DNA of 64,000 nucleotides from Paraburkholderia sp. BCC1885 (GCF_900996235.1 NZ_CAAJGM010000022.1:62001-126000), one strand, 5' to 3'; shown: positions 44,841 through 54,326, counted from the first letter of the stretch. Numbers and translations are program-made. Notes: a model not told the origin generated them from the letters alone.

Positions 44841-45494
44841 ATGGAACCCACATCTGATTCCGAGTTCGATCTCGATCTCGCGCCCGGCAAGCGCCGACTC
44901 ATCGAGGCGGCGTTGCGCCTGACGGCGGGCGGTCGCAGCTTTGCGACGCTCGGTCTGCGCGAACTCGCGCGCGAAGCCGGCCTGAACCCGAACACGTTTT
45001 ACCGGCATTTCGACACACTCGACGATCTGGCGCGCGAAGCGGTCGAATGGGTCAGCCGCCGTCTGCGGCCGATGCTGCGGCGCGAGCGCTGGCTCGCCGC
45101 GCACGACGAGCCGCACAGCGTGCCGCGTCGCGCCTGCGTCGCGTTTTTTGCGTTTGCACTGGATAACCGCGAAGCGTTTTTGAGCGCGCTCGCCGAGTAT
45201 CACGGCACCTCGCCGGCGTTGCGCGACGCGGTGCGCGTGAACCTGAACGAGGTGTCGGCGGAGATGGCCGACGACGTCGTGCAACTCGATCTGATGCCGG
45301 CCCTCACGCGCGCGACCGTGGATGAAGTGTGCACGCAGGTCGTGCTGCAGCTGTTTCATCTGTCGCACGAGTACATCGGCGATGCAGCCCGGCGCGAGGC
45401 GCTCATCGACTATGCAGAGCGTTTTATTGTCAGGCTGTTTGCGGGCGCCGCGGTGCTCGCGCAGCACCGGCCGTCGCTCGCGGCGAATGCGTAA
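44841..45494 (+). CDS. TetR-family regulator
   Basis: A 217-residue TetR repressor. The helix-turn-helix is GRSFATLGLRELAREAGLNPNTFYRHFDTLDDLAREAV near residues 32-70, followed by a helical ligand domain. ATG 44841 is chosen; the same frame runs upstream without homology. It is divergent from the monooxygenase, with strong inverted and direct TGTCTAC repeats between the two genes, so it probably represses the monooxygenase-hydrolase pair and itself until a ketone or related ligand binds. Confidence 0.9.
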   Translation: MEPTSDSEFDLDLAPGKRRLIEAALRLTAGGRSFATLGLRELAREAGLNPNTFYRHFDTLDDLAREAVEWVSRRLRPMLRRERWLAAHDEPHSVPRRACVAFFAFALDNREAFLSALAEYHGTSPALRDAVRVNLNEVSAEMADDVVQLDLMPALTRATVDEVCTQVVLQLFHLSHEYIGDAARREALIDYAERFIVRLFAGAAVLAQHRPSLAANA

Positions 45495-45554
45495 GCATTG
45501 AGGTAAGCGCCACGCGTCACGCCTCGTGCAAAGCGTGCATGAAACAAAGCATGA

Positions 45555-45599
45555 AAAAACAAAGCATAAAAAACAGGCCCCGCGATGAACGGGGCCTGT
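45555..45599 (-). terminator. Terminator after the TPR-membrane protein gene
   Basis: A perfect ten-base stem ACAGGCCCCG / CGGGGCCTGT (45573-45582, 45590-45599). On the minus strand it is followed by a T-rich run (45555-45572), and it lies 70 bases beyond the stop. It probably also ends the convergent TetR transcript. Confidence 0.8.
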
Positions 45600-45669
45600 C
45601 TGTTTATGCAGATGCCGTTTGCGGCACTTGCGCGCTTGCCATCACACGGCAGGGCGGACAGCGTGCCTG

Positions 45670-46839
45670 TCAGGTATCGCTCCAGCCGCCCGAATCGTCG
45701 CTGCCCGTATCGACACCGCCGCTGCCGTCGTCCCAGTTGTTCGACCCCTGGCCGAAATCGAGGCCGCCGCCATCGTTGCTGTTGTTGTCATTGTTGCCGC
45801 CGCGACGGCGCGTCTCGTCGTCCTCAACGATCACTTCGCGCTCGCGGCCCGAATTGAGTGCTTCGCCGAGCAGCACGCCGGTCAGAAGGCCGCCCATGCC
45901 GCTGCCGAACCCGCCGCCTTGTTGCACGATGACCTGCGGCGGTTGCTGCGGCGGATACGGGTAGGGCGCTTGCGGCGGATTGCCGAAACGCTCGGCCTCG
46001 CGTGCGTAAGCGGAATCGCCCATGCCGGCCGGTGCGGCCGCATACGGATCGGGGCGGCCCTCGGCGCGCGCCTTCAGACTCGCGACACGTTGTTCCAGTT
46101 CGTCGAGCTGATACGGCGGCACCGGATTCTTGCCGCTCGACAACCCCTCGACCAGCGTGCGCAACTGTTCTTCGGTGCCTTCGACTTCGCGCTCCAGCGC
46201 TTCGTGTCCGGCGGCGGTGGACAGCTTCACATCGAGCTTGAGCGAACGCACGGCGTTCAGCAGATCGGTGGCGCGCTTGAGTTGCACGCGGCGATCGTCG
46301 TCGGCGCGCGAATCGTCCTGCGAGCGCGCGCGGCGCAGCGTCCAGCGCAGTATCAGCGCAATTGCGGCGATCAGCACGATAATGCCGATCCACATGCCCA
46401 TGGACGGTCCGTGGCGCTCAGGCACGGGCGGCGCCAGCGCCGCCTGCTGTTGCACCGAACCGCTGTTCTGTTGCGCGAACGGATTGGCCGCATGGCGCGT
46501 GGTTACGCCGCCTTGTTCCGCGTCGCGACGAATGCGCGCTTCGGTTTGCGCGAAGCGCGTGGGATCGGTGAAGCGGATTTGCGGGTCGAGCGTCTTGGCC
46601 TGCTGGATCTGCGCCAGCGCATCGGCGGAGCGGCCTTCGCGATCCAGCACCTGAGCGTAGAGATAGTGCGCGCGCGCGTTGTTCGGATGCGCCTGCAGCA
46701 CCTCGGTCAGGCCGGCGTCGGCCTGTTGCCAGTTGCCTTGCGCCATCGCGGATTCGATCTGCTGGGCGGTCGGCACGGCGAACGCCGCGCCGGACACCAG
46801 CATCAGCGAAGCGAACAGGGCTGCGAGAAATTTTTTCAT
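45670..46839 (-). CDS. TPR-containing membrane protein with Gly/Asp-rich tail
   Basis: A 389-residue protein. The signal peptide MKKFLAALFASLMLVSGAAFA precedes two TPR units (QGNWQQADAGLTEVLQAHPNNARAHYLYAQVLDREGRSADALAQIQQ). After a Gln/Pro linker comes one membrane helix (MGMWIGIIVLIAAIALIL, near 147-165) and a charged coiled region. A glycine-zipper stretch GGGFGSGMGGLLTGVLLGEAL and a tail very rich in Asn, Asp, Gly and Ser, ending GWSDT, complete it. It lies 117 nt downstream of a PspA-like gene, with an 11-bp hairpin between. The function is unknown; a partner of PspA in membrane protection is a hypothesis. Confidence 0.8.
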   Translation of the reverse strand: MKKFLAALFASLMLVSGAAFAVPTAQQIESAMAQGNWQQADAGLTEVLQAHPNNARAHYLYAQVLDREGRSADALAQIQQAKTLDPQIRFTDPTRFAQTEARIRRDAEQGGVTTRHAANPFAQQNSGSVQQQAALAPPVPERHGPSMGMWIGIIVLIAAIALILRWTLRRARSQDDSRADDDRRVQLKRATDLLNAVRSLKLDVKLSTAAGHEALEREVEGTEEQLRTLVEGLSSGKNPVPPYQLDELEQRVASLKARAEGRPDPYAAAPAGMGDSAYAREAERFGNPPQAPYPYPPQQPPQVIVQQGGGFGSGMGGLLTGVLLGEALNSGREREVIVEDDETRRRGGNNDNNSNDGGGLDFGQGSNNWDDGSGGVDTGSDDSGGWSDT

Positions 46840-46896
46840 GTATCAGACCGGACGGCTTGACGCCCGTCTCCATGTCAATCGATGCCCCGGTGTGAC

Positions 46897-46928
46897 ACGC
46901 AGCGCCGCACGGATTGCCGGCGCTGCGT
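46897..46928. other. Perfect 11-bp hairpin between pspA and the TPR gene
   Basis: ACGCAGCGCCG / CGGCGCTGCGT (46897-46907, 46918-46928) with a ten-base loop. There is no T-run, so it may stabilise or process the bicistronic message. Confidence 0.55.
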
Positions 46929-46956
46929 CACCTCCGGTGTACTGCTTCGCGGCGGC

Positions 46957-47637
46957 TTACTGCGCCGGCGTGTTCAACTGCTTCTTCAGCGCTTCGAGGC
47001 GGTCCTCGACCGACGGGCCGCGATTCAGGTCGGCGAGCTTGTCTTCGAGCGCCTTGCCGCTTTTCACGTCGGCGGAATTCAGGCGCGCGTCGGAGCGTGC
47101 ATTCGACAACGCCACCTTGTCTTCGAGCTTCTGGAAGTCGTCGGAGAGATTGCGCCCGCCGATGCCGCCGAGCGCGGTTGCCGCGACGTCCTTGGCCTGG
47201 GCGATCTGCTGCTTGGCCTGCAGGATGTTCGAGCGTGCGTTGAGGTCGTTGCGGCGGCCGCGCATGTCCTCGATCTGGCTCTTCAGTTGCGCGACCGACG
47301 GCTCCAGCGTAGCGAGCTCTTTCGCCAGCGCATCGCGTTCCGCTTCGGCGGTAGCCTGCGCACCGAGTGCTTCGCGAGCCAGCGCTTCGTCGCCCGATTG
47401 CAGCGCGCGCTTTGCGCCGTCTTCGTACTTCTTCGCCTTGTCGGCGGCAACGTCGCGCTTGCTTTGCTGCGTGGCGACCTGCGCCTGAATCTCGATCAGC
47501 GAGTTCTCCGCCTTGGCGATGCTTTCGTCGAGCTCGCGCACGATCTGGCGCGAATCGCGCGACGGATCTTGCACGGAATCGGCAGCGTCGTTCAGGAGAC
47601 CTTTAAGCGTGCGCGAGATGCTATCAAATAGCGACAT
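46957..47637 (-). CDS. pspA: PspA/IM30-family membrane-stress protein
   Basis: A 226-residue, almost wholly coiled-coil protein of the PspA/Vipp1 family (SLFDSISRTLKGLLNDAADSVQDP, then a long heptad-rich region with SQIEDMRGRRNDL and a short C-terminal helix). The amphipathic N-terminal helix that binds stressed membranes is present. ATG 47637 has GGAGGG before it. The usual pspF/pspB/pspC genes are absent; the partner here is a TPR-membrane protein. It probably shields the inner membrane against proton leakage. Confidence 0.88.
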   Translation of the reverse strand: MSLFDSISRTLKGLLNDAADSVQDPSRDSRQIVRELDESIAKAENSLIEIQAQVATQQSKRDVAADKAKKYEDGAKRALQSGDEALAREALGAQATAEAERDALAKELATLEPSVAQLKSQIEDMRGRRNDLNARSNILQAKQQIAQAKDVAATALGGIGGRNLSDDFQKLEDKVALSNARSDARLNSADVKSGKALEDKLADLNRGPSVEDRLEALKKQLNTPAQ

Positions 47638-48099
47638 GAAACCCTCCGTAGAATGAAATCGGCGCTGAGTACCCGGCGCGTTCAAGCACTTGTGACGACT
47701 AGTTTACGCTGCCGTGCGCGGTATTGCGCGGGCAACCGGTGCGGAAGTCGGGGCTCGCGCGCCAATTGCAATAGGGGCATGGAAAATTGTTCGTCTGCCG
47801 CGTGGCGGCTGTGTGTCGGACGCAAGCCAGGCGGGCTCAGCAGCTCGCGGATATTACACCACGCCATGTCTTAAAACCGTCTTAAAGTGTGGCTGTATTC
47901 GTGTATCGAACGTCGATTGGGCGCCGATGCGCGCGGAAAGTTTCAACGTTTGTAAAGCGCGGCGCAAAATGCGTCGAAGGGAGATGCGGCGGCGACGGCT
48001 ACGCCGCGTGCGAATGAGACCTTACAGGCGCGAAAGTAATGCCTTGGTCGCTGGATGTGTCTGTGCCACATGTCCATGGCAAAGATCGAGAAGAAGCGC
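47638..48099. other. Gap upstream of pspA
   Basis: 462 bases. It should contain the minus-strand promoter of pspA. I see a TCTTAAAACCGTCTTAAAG near 47869 with two copies of GTCTTAAA spaced by about 11 bases, but no clear gene. Confidence 0.35.
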
Positions 48100-48714
48100 T
48101 CAGGCGAAGCGGCCGTCTTCCGTGCTCGGATCGTTGCGCGGGTCATCTTCGGCGGGCGTGGCGTCGAGGCGCACACGCCGGCGCGGTGCTGCGGGTGTGG
48201 CAGGCGCAACAGGCGCAACAGGCGCAATGGGTGCGATGGGTGCAACCACGCGCGGCGCTTCGGGCTCGGCATGCGGCGCGATCGCGGCCGCTTTTGCCGC
48301 CGCCACACGCGCTACCGCCCGCTGGTCCTCGGCGGCCTGTTCTTCTTCCGGCGTGCGTACCAGCGCCGCGAGCACGTCGGCGGGCAGCAGTGTCTCGTGC
48401 TCCGCCTGCTGCGGCACGCCCGCGGCGGTCGCGGGCGCCGCCTTCTGCAGCGCGGCCGGCTGAGCCGCGCGAGCATCGCGGCTGCCGCGGGCGACCCGTT
48501 CCAGTGCCTGGTTGAGCGCGTCCGGCTCGCGCGGCGCGCGCAAGCGGTCGACAATGCTCGCCGCCTTCACCTGTTCGCTGGTCGCGCCAAAACTCAGCAC
48601 CGCACGCCGCATCAACTCGCTTACGCTGATGCCGAGTGTTTCCGCGCTGGCGGCGATTGCGAGCTTCTGGGCGGGTGTCACGAATACGACGATGCGTTCG
48701 CTGGGCTTGTTCAT
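48100..48714 (-). CDS. Ribbon-helix-helix-like protein with Ala/Pro tail
   Basis: A 204-residue protein. Its N-terminal 45 residues, MNKPSERIVVFVTPAQKLAI through SAETLGISVSELMRRAVLSF, look like a ribbon-helix-helix DNA-binding or relaxosome-type domain. The rest is disordered: Ala-rich helices followed by an APIAPIAPVAPVAPAT repeat and an acidic end. ATG 48714 has a weak ribosome site. I know no function; a nucleoid or regulatory protein is plausible. Confidence 0.6.
   Translation of the reverse strand: MNKPSERIVVFVTPAQKLAIAASAETLGISVSELMRRAVLSFGATSEQVKAASIVDRLRAPREPDALNQALERVARGSRDARAAQPAALQKAAPATAAGVPQQAEHETLLPADVLAALVRTPEEEQAAEDQRAVARVAAAKAAAIAPHAEPEAPRVVAPIAPIAPVAPVAPATPAAPRRRVRLDATPAEDDPRNDPSTEDGRFA
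48201..48246. repeat. Short tandem repeat in the Ala/Pro tail
   Basis: Three AGGCGCAAC-like nonamers are followed by two TGGGTGCGA-like units. On the coding strand they give Ala-Pro-Val/Ile repeats. Length is likely to vary between strains. Confidence 0.6.
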
Positions 48715-49152
48715 GGTCTGCTCGCGTACTTGTTGGCGTCGAACGGCTGATTTTGCGCGCGGCCGCGCTTTCCCCGCGCGACCAGACCATCATAAGGCGA
48801 GTTGCCCCGATGCGAAACGGGCGCGGCATGAAAATCCCGCGACATCAAAGGCTTGGGCCGTTTCCGGCACACTTGTCCACAGGCCTGTCAACGTTTTCTG
48901 TTGATAACCCCTGCCGCGGCGTGCGCCGCAAGGCGGCAGCGGGGCGGGGGAAAGGCGTCGCCAAGGAATTCTTACAAAAAAATCGTCTTGGCCCTCGCGC
49001 GATTTCTTTAAAATGCGCTGTTACGTTGCGCCGGGACCCGTCTGCGCGGGCCCTTCAGGGGCGCGCCGTGGGGCTTGCCGGGGGCGTCCGGTCACACGGT
49101 GGTATTTGCCGCCCGCAGAGAGGCGTGGAGTTATGCGCCAACTATTCGAGTC
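48715..49152. other. Region upstream of the penicillin-binding protein gene
   Basis: 438 bases. TAAAAT at about 49008 is a plausible -10 element for the penicillin-binding protein gene, but no good -35 was found. A TTGTCCACA at 48873 resembles a DnaA box and is probably coincidental. No gene is supported here. Confidence 0.4.
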
Positions 49153-51633
49153 ATGCCAATCATCAAACGACCGCAATCCTCAAATTCTCCGGGTGGTGAA
49201 GACCGGGATCCCTACCACCGCTTCTCAGGACGCAACGACGCTTCGGACGAACCGCGCCGCCGTTCGCTCGGCGCGCGCATCGCGCTGACGTTCGTCGGCC
49301 TGCTGGCGACGCTGGTAGTCGTCAGCGCGCTGATTCTCGGTTACGCGCTGGTCGTGATGGGGCCGCAACTGCCGTCGCTCGACGCGCTGACCAACTATCA
49401 GCCGAAGGTGCCGTTGCGCGTCTACACCGCCGACCACGTGCTGATCGGCGAATTCGGCGAAGAGCGCCGCACGCTCGTGCGCTTCGAGGATATTCCGGAC
49501 CAGATGAAGAAGGCGGTGCTCGCCATCGAGGACTACCGCTTCTACGAACACGGCGGGGTCGACTTCGTCGGCATCCTGCGGGCCGGTTCGGCCGACCTGT
49601 TGCACGGCGGCGCGTCGCAGGGCGCGAGCACGATCACCATGCAGGTGGCGCGCAACTTCTTCCTGTCGAGCGAGAAGACCTATACGCGCAAGATCTACGA
49701 AATGCTGCTGGCTTACAAGATCGAGCGGGCGCTGACGAAAGACCAGATTCTCGAGCTGTACATGAACCAGATTTATCTGGGCGAGCGCGCCTACGGTTTT
49801 TCGGCGGCGGCGCGCGTGTATTTCGGCAAGGATCTGAAGGATCTGTCGCTCGCCGAATGCGCGATGCTGGCCGGCTTGCCGAAAGCGCCGTCGGCGTATA
49901 ACCCGGTGGTCAATCCGAAGCGCGCGAAGATCCGTCAGGAATATATTCTCAAGCGCATGCTCGATCTGAAGTACATCACCCAGGACCAGTACGACGCGGC
50001 GGTCAAGGAAGAGATCCACACCAAGAACCCCGGCAACGAATACAGCGTGCACGCCGAGTACGTGGCGGAAATGGTCCGTCAGATGATGTACGCGCAGTAC
50101 AAGGACGAGACCTACACGCGCGGTCTGAACGTGATCACCACGATCGACTCCGCGGATCAGGACGCGGCGTATCACGCCGTGCGCAAGGGCGTGATGGACT
50201 ACGAGCGCCGCCACGGCTATCGCGGTCCGGAAGGCAATGTCGAGTTGCCGCCGCCCGGCGACGACCGCGACCAGGCCATCGACGACGCCTTGACCGATCA
50301 CCCGGACAATGGCGAGATCGTCGCGGCCGTGGTCACGGCGGCGAGCCCGAAGGAAGTGCACGCGCAGTTCCTCGACGGCACCGAAGCCACGATCAATGGC
50401 GACGGCCTGAAGTTCGTCGCCAACGCCTTGAGCGCGCGCGCCACGGCGGCGCAGCGTATCAAGCCGGGCTCGATCGTGCGCCTCGTCGCGGACGACAAGG
50501 GCAACTGGCAGATCACGCAATTGCCGCAGGTGGAAGGCGCGCTGGTGTCGCTCACGCCGCAGGACGGCGCGATTCGCGCGCTGATCGGCGGCTTCGACTT
50601 CAACAAGAACAAGTTCAACCACATCACCCAGGCATGGCGTCAGCCGGGTTCGAGCTTCAAGCCGTTCATTTATTCGGCGGCGCTCGACAAGGGTCTTGGA
50701 CCGGCGACGATCATCAACGACGCGCCGCTGTATTTCCCGCCGAGCTCGCCGGGCGGCGACCCGTGGGAGCCGAAGGACGACGACCAGCCGGACGGTCCGA
50801 TGCCGATGCGCGTGGCCCTGGAGAAATCGAAGAACCTCGTGTCGATTCGCATTCTGTCGTTCATCGGCACGAAGTACGCGCAGGACTTCGTGACGCAGCG
50901 TTTCGGTTTCGATGCCGACAAGACGCCGCCGTATCTGCCGATGGCGCTCGGCGCGGGGCTCGTCACGCCGCTGCAGTCGGCGGGTGCGTACTCCGTGTTT
51001 GCGAACGGCGGCTACCGGATCAATCCGTACCTGATCGCCGAAGTGACCGACGCGCGCGGCGAGGCGATTTCGAAGGCACAGCCGTTGACGGCGGGCCGCG
51101 ATGCGCCGCGCACTATCGATCCACGTAACGCCTACATCATGAACAGCCTGCTGCACTCGGTGGCGACCGCGGGCACCGGCGCGGGTACCAACGTGCTGAA
51201 GCGTTCGGACCTGCAGGGCAAGACCGGTACCACCAACGACGCCAAGGACGGCTGGTTCGCCGGTTACCAGCAGTCGCTGGTGGCGGTGGCATGGATGGGT
51301 TACGACCAGCCAAAGAGCCTTGGTAGTCGCGAATTCGGCGCGCAACTCGCGCTGCCGATCTGGGTGGACTATATGGGTAAGGCGTTGCGCGGCGTGCCGC
51401 AAGCCGAGCCGGCCCAGCCCGATACGGTCACCAGCGTCGATGGCGAGATGTTCTACACGGATATGACGCCGGGCAACGGCTTCGTCGCCAGCATCGGTCT
51501 CGATTCCGCCAATCCGCTCGCTGGCGCCAGCGATGCCGTGGGCGGCGTGGGCCCCGCCGGAATGACGCCGCCGGACGTGTCGTCGAACGAGAAGCAGCAG
51601 ATCATGAATATGTTCGAGACGACCAAGCCGTAA
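49153..51633 (+). CDS. mrcA: Bifunctional penicillin-binding protein 1A
   Basis: An 826-residue class A PBP that polymerises and crosslinks peptidoglycan in the periplasm, anchored by one helix (residues 45-70, IALTFVGLLATLVVVSALILG). The glycosyltransferase domain has LAIEDYRFYEHGGVD and the catalytic region GASQGASTITMQVARNFF. The transpeptidase domain has SSFK (nucleophile Ser in QPGSSFKPF), SKN in EKSKNLVS and the KTGT box in LQGKTGTTND. An OB-like insert lies between them. ATG 49153 is the conventional start. A stem-loop follows. Confidence 0.93.
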   Translation: MPIIKRPQSSNSPGGEDRDPYHRFSGRNDASDEPRRRSLGARIALTFVGLLATLVVVSALILGYALVVMGPQLPSLDALTNYQPKVPLRVYTADHVLIGEFGEERRTLVRFEDIPDQMKKAVLAIEDYRFYEHGGVDFVGILRAGSADLLHGGASQGASTITMQVARNFFLSSEKTYTRKIYEMLLAYKIERALTKDQILELYMNQIYLGERAYGFSAAARVYFGKDLKDLSLAECAMLAGLPKAPSAYNPVVNPKRAKIRQEYILKRMLDLKYITQDQYDAAVKEEIHTKNPGNEYSVHAEYVAEMVRQMMYAQYKDETYTRGLNVITTIDSADQDAAYHAVRKGVMDYERRHGYRGPEGNVELPPPGDDRDQAIDDALTDHPDNGEIVAAVVTAASPKEVHAQFLDGTEATINGDGLKFVANALSARATAAQRIKPGSIVRLVADDKGNWQITQLPQVEGALVSLTPQDGAIRALIGGFDFNKNKFNHITQAWRQPGSSFKPFIYSAALDKGLGPATIINDAPLYFPPSSPGGDPWEPKDDDQPDGPMPMRVALEKSKNLVSIRILSFIGTKYAQDFVTQRFGFDADKTPPYLPMALGAGLVTPLQSAGAYSVFANGGYRINPYLIAEVTDARGEAISKAQPLTAGRDAPRTIDPRNAYIMNSLLHSVATAGTGAGTNVLKRSDLQGKTGTTNDAKDGWFAGYQQSLVAVAWMGYDQPKSLGSREFGAQLALPIWVDYMGKALRGVPQAEPAQPDTVTSVDGEMFYTDMTPGNGFVASIGLDSANPLAGASDAVGGVGPAGMTPPDVSSNEKQQIMNMFETTKP

Positions 51634-51643
51634 TGCGGTGTGG

Positions 51644-51677
51644 CGTGTCCGGGTCGTATTTAAGCCGCCCGGACACG
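51644..51677. terminator. Stem-loop after the penicillin-binding protein gene
   Basis: A perfect ten-base stem CGTGTCCGGG / CCCGGACACG (51644-51653, 51668-51677) with a 14-base loop, 10 nt after the stop. There is no T-run, so it may be a weak or Rho-assisted terminator. Confidence 0.5.
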
Positions 51678-51890
51678 TCGTCTCACAAAAAGGCCGCCGG
51701 TACACATTTACCGTCAAGCTGACCCCAATCCAACATTTTGTAATGTAATTCCTACCTGACAGTGCGCCGGGCGCCCCCAATCCGGTTTACTATTCGAGCC
51801 TAATTCACCATTTAACCTCTCGCGACAAGGCGAGAACTTCCGCTTTCTCACCCCGGCGAAGCGCGCTACCCCCGGTCTCGACGCGCACGC

Positions 51891-52844
51891 GTGTCACTTC
51901 ACCCGCAGCTCAGGCTGGCCTGGGACGAAGTGTTTGCAGCACCCCCTCTCAACCGGGATCTTCTTTTGAAAAGCAGAATACTTCTGGTCCTGATGACAGG
52001 ACTGCTGCGCGCGTTCGCGTGGCTGCCTTACGGCGTGGTGGCGCGCCTTGGCATCGGCATCGGCGCCTTGTTGTACCGCATTCCCAGCACGCGGCGACGC
52101 GTCGTGCATACCAATCTGAAACTGTGTTTCCCCGATATGAGCGCCGCGGAACGCGAAACCCTCGCGCGCGCGCATTTCGGTCATGTGATTCGCAGCTACG
52201 TCGAGCGTGGCACGCAGTGGTTCGGCAATGCGCGGGACATTTCACGGCTAGTGGAAGTGGAGAGCGCCATCGACCTCGCCGAAGCCCACTCGCGGCCGAC
52301 GATCTTCGTCGGCTTTCACTTCGTGGGGATCGAGGCCGGCTGCATGATGTATTCGACGCGCCATCCGGTCGCGTCGCTGTACACGCCGATGTCGAACGCG
52401 ATGTTCGACGAGATGGCCAAGCGTCAGCGCGGCCGTTTCGGCACCGAGATGATTCCGCGCAGCGACAGCGTGCGCCGCGCCTTGCGCGTGCTGCGCGACG
52501 GCAAGCCGGTGATGCTGGCGGCGGACATGGACTTCGGCTTGCGCGATTCGGTATTCGTGCCGTTCTTCGGGGTGCCGGCCTGCACGCTGACATCCGTGTC
52601 GCGTCTCGCCAAGGCGGGCAATGCGCGGGTGGTGCCGTTCGTCACCGAGGTGCTGCCGGATTACCGCGGCTACAAGCTGACAATCTTCGAAGAACTAAGC
52701 AATTTTCCGTCGGCCGATACCACGGTCGATGCGCGCCGGATCACCGAATTCCTGGAGTCCCAGGTGCGGCGGATTCCGGCGCAATACTACTGGGTGCACA
52801 AGCGCTTCAAGCACCGGCCGGTGGGGGAGCCGGCGGTGTATTGA
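51891..52844 (+). CDS. LpxL/HtrB-type lipid A acyltransferase
   Basis: A 317-residue (from GTG 51891) member of the lysophospholipid acyltransferase family that adds a secondary acyl chain to lipid A at the inner membrane. An N-terminal hydrophobic stretch precedes RRRVVHTNLKLCFPDMSAAERETLARAHF. The H-x4-D/E catalytic motif is HFVGIE in FVGFHFVGIEAG near residue 143. The downstream MIPRSDSVRRALRVLRDGKPVMLAADMDFGLRDSVFVPFFGVPAC is typical. The start is uncertain: ATG 51993 or a TTG at 51966 are alternatives and none has a good ribosome site. Confidence 0.85.
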   Translation: MSLHPQLRLAWDEVFAAPPLNRDLLLKSRILLVLMTGLLRAFAWLPYGVVARLGIGIGALLYRIPSTRRRVVHTNLKLCFPDMSAAERETLARAHFGHVIRSYVERGTQWFGNARDISRLVEVESAIDLAEAHSRPTIFVGFHFVGIEAGCMMYSTRHPVASLYTPMSNAMFDEMAKRQRGRFGTEMIPRSDSVRRALRVLRDGKPVMLAADMDFGLRDSVFVPFFGVPACTLTSVSRLAKAGNARVVPFVTEVLPDYRGYKLTIFEELSNFPSADTTVDARRITEFLESQVRRIPAQYYWVHKRFKHRPVGEPAVY

Positions 52845-54324
52845 CGGACGTGGCGGCCGCCGTTGCATCGACCGGCGGCGTTCCCATCGCCTGAAACAGC
52901 GCGGCCGTATCGGTTAGCCGCGCGCCTGTGTAGCGGATCTCGTCGAGCCTCGCGTTGCGGAACTGCTGCTCGCTCGATCGCGCCGCCGACACCGGCACGG
53001 CGCCCAGCCGGTAGCGCGCCGCGGTTTCGTCTGAAATGCCTTGCGCCGCACGCGCGGCGAGGTTGGCGGCATCGAGCGCCTGGGCGTCATGTTCGAGCGC
53101 GGCCAGCGTGTCCGCCACATTCTGGAATGCCGTCAGCACCGTCTGCTTGTACTGATCAGTGGCGGCGTCGTAGGTCGCCAGCGCCGCGCGGCGTTGCGCG
53201 AACAGCGCGCCGCCGTGGAAGATCGGTTGCGAGAGCGAACCCGCGACGGCCCAGATCGCCCCCGCGCCGGAGAGCGCCGCCGGCCAGCTAAAACCGCCTT
53301 GTCCCATCGACGCCGTCAGCGACAGGCTCGGATACATCTGCGCCGTCGCTACGCCGACATCGGCGGCGGCCGCCTTCAGCGCCGCCTCCGAGGCTTGCAC
53401 ATCCGGACGCGCATGCAGCAGGTCCGACGGCACCACTACCGGCACCTGTTCGGGCACATGCAGTTGCGCGAGATCGAGATCGGGCGGCGCGGCGTCAGGC
53501 GTGCGTCCGATCAGCACCGCGAGCGCGTGACGGGTGGTCGTCCATTGCTGCTTAAGACCCGGCAGACCCGCCGACAACGACGCCGCGCTTTGTTGCGCAT
53601 TCAGCAGATCCGCATGTGAGATCGCGCCGAGTGCGTAGCGGCGCGCCGCGTCGCGGGCGTCGTCGTTGGCCAGTTCGACGAGCCGTTCGGTGGTGTCGAT
53701 CTGCGCATGCAGCGCGGCAGCCGTGATCGCACCCGTGACGATGTTGGCCGCCAACGCGCGCCGTGCCGACTCCAGTTGAAACACCTGCACGTTCACGCGC
53801 GAGGCGAGCGCGACATTGGCGAGCCGCGAGGCGCCGAACAGATCGATCGTGTAATGTGCCTGCAACTGGCCGACAAAGTCGTTGTACAGGAACGTGTTCG
53901 GCCCGATCTCCGGAATCGCCAGCGCGCGCTGCCGGGCGGCCTGCGCCTGGGCGTCGATGGTGGGCAGCATCGAACTGCCGATCTGGCCACGCAATTGCTC
54001 GCGCGCGGCGGTGAGGCTCTTGTCGGTCGCGGCGAGGGTCGGACTATTGCGCAGACCTTCGTCGACCAGGGCGTTCAGGTCGTCCGATTGATACAGGCGC
54101 CACCAGCTCGGCACCGGCTTGGCGCCGACCACGAACTGCTGTGTGACGCCTTGCGCGGGGACGGTTTCGGTGGGCTGCGGTGCGGCGCCGTAGTGGGCCG
54201 GCGGCGGCACGGCCGGCGGATTGCCGTTCGGGCCGAACGAGCAGGCCGCGAGCGCGAGGGCGCCGCCGCTCACCACGAGCGCGGTGCGGGCCTTCCCGGC
54301 ACGTTTGAAAACAGAAGTAGCCAT
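52807..54324 (-). CDS. RND efflux outer-membrane lipoprotein (OprM/NodT family)
   Basis: A 505-residue outer-membrane channel of the TolC superfamily. The lipoprotein signal has LAACS with Cys28. Family features are WWRLYQSDDLNALVDEGLRNSPTLAATDKSLTAAREQLR, the barrel/coil repeats ERLVELANDDARDAARRYALGAISHADLL and LHARPDVQASEAALKAAAADVGVATAQMYPSLSLTAS. ATG 54324 is two bases past the end of the pump gene. It overlaps the 3' end of the LpxL-type gene on the other strand by 38 bases. It completes the tripartite pump. Confidence 0.92.
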   Translation of the reverse strand: MATSVFKRAGKARTALVVSGGALALAACSFGPNGNPPAVPPPAHYGAAPQPTETVPAQGVTQQFVVGAKPVPSWWRLYQSDDLNALVDEGLRNSPTLAATDKSLTAAREQLRGQIGSSMLPTIDAQAQAARQRALAIPEIGPNTFLYNDFVGQLQAHYTIDLFGASRLANVALASRVNVQVFQLESARRALAANIVTGAITAAALHAQIDTTERLVELANDDARDAARRYALGAISHADLLNAQQSAASLSAGLPGLKQQWTTTRHALAVLIGRTPDAAPPDLDLAQLHVPEQVPVVVPSDLLHARPDVQASEAALKAAAADVGVATAQMYPSLSLTASMGQGGFSWPAALSGAGAIWAVAGSLSQPIFHGGALFAQRRAALATYDAATDQYKQTVLTAFQNVADTLAALEHDAQALDAANLAARAAQGISDETAARYRLGAVPVSAARSSEQQFRNARLDEIRYTGARLTDTAALFQAMGTPPVDATAAATSVNTPPAPPPAGA

Positions 54325-54326
54325 GA

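Noticed and set aside
48873..48881. DnaA-box-like TTGTCCACA
   Set aside because: A single copy with one mismatch, no cluster and no replication gene nearby, so an origin is not supported.
49225..51780. An 851-codon minus-strand frame opposite the penicillin-binding protein
   Set aside because: Remarkably long but explained by codon bias of the sense gene; no domain and no ribosome site.
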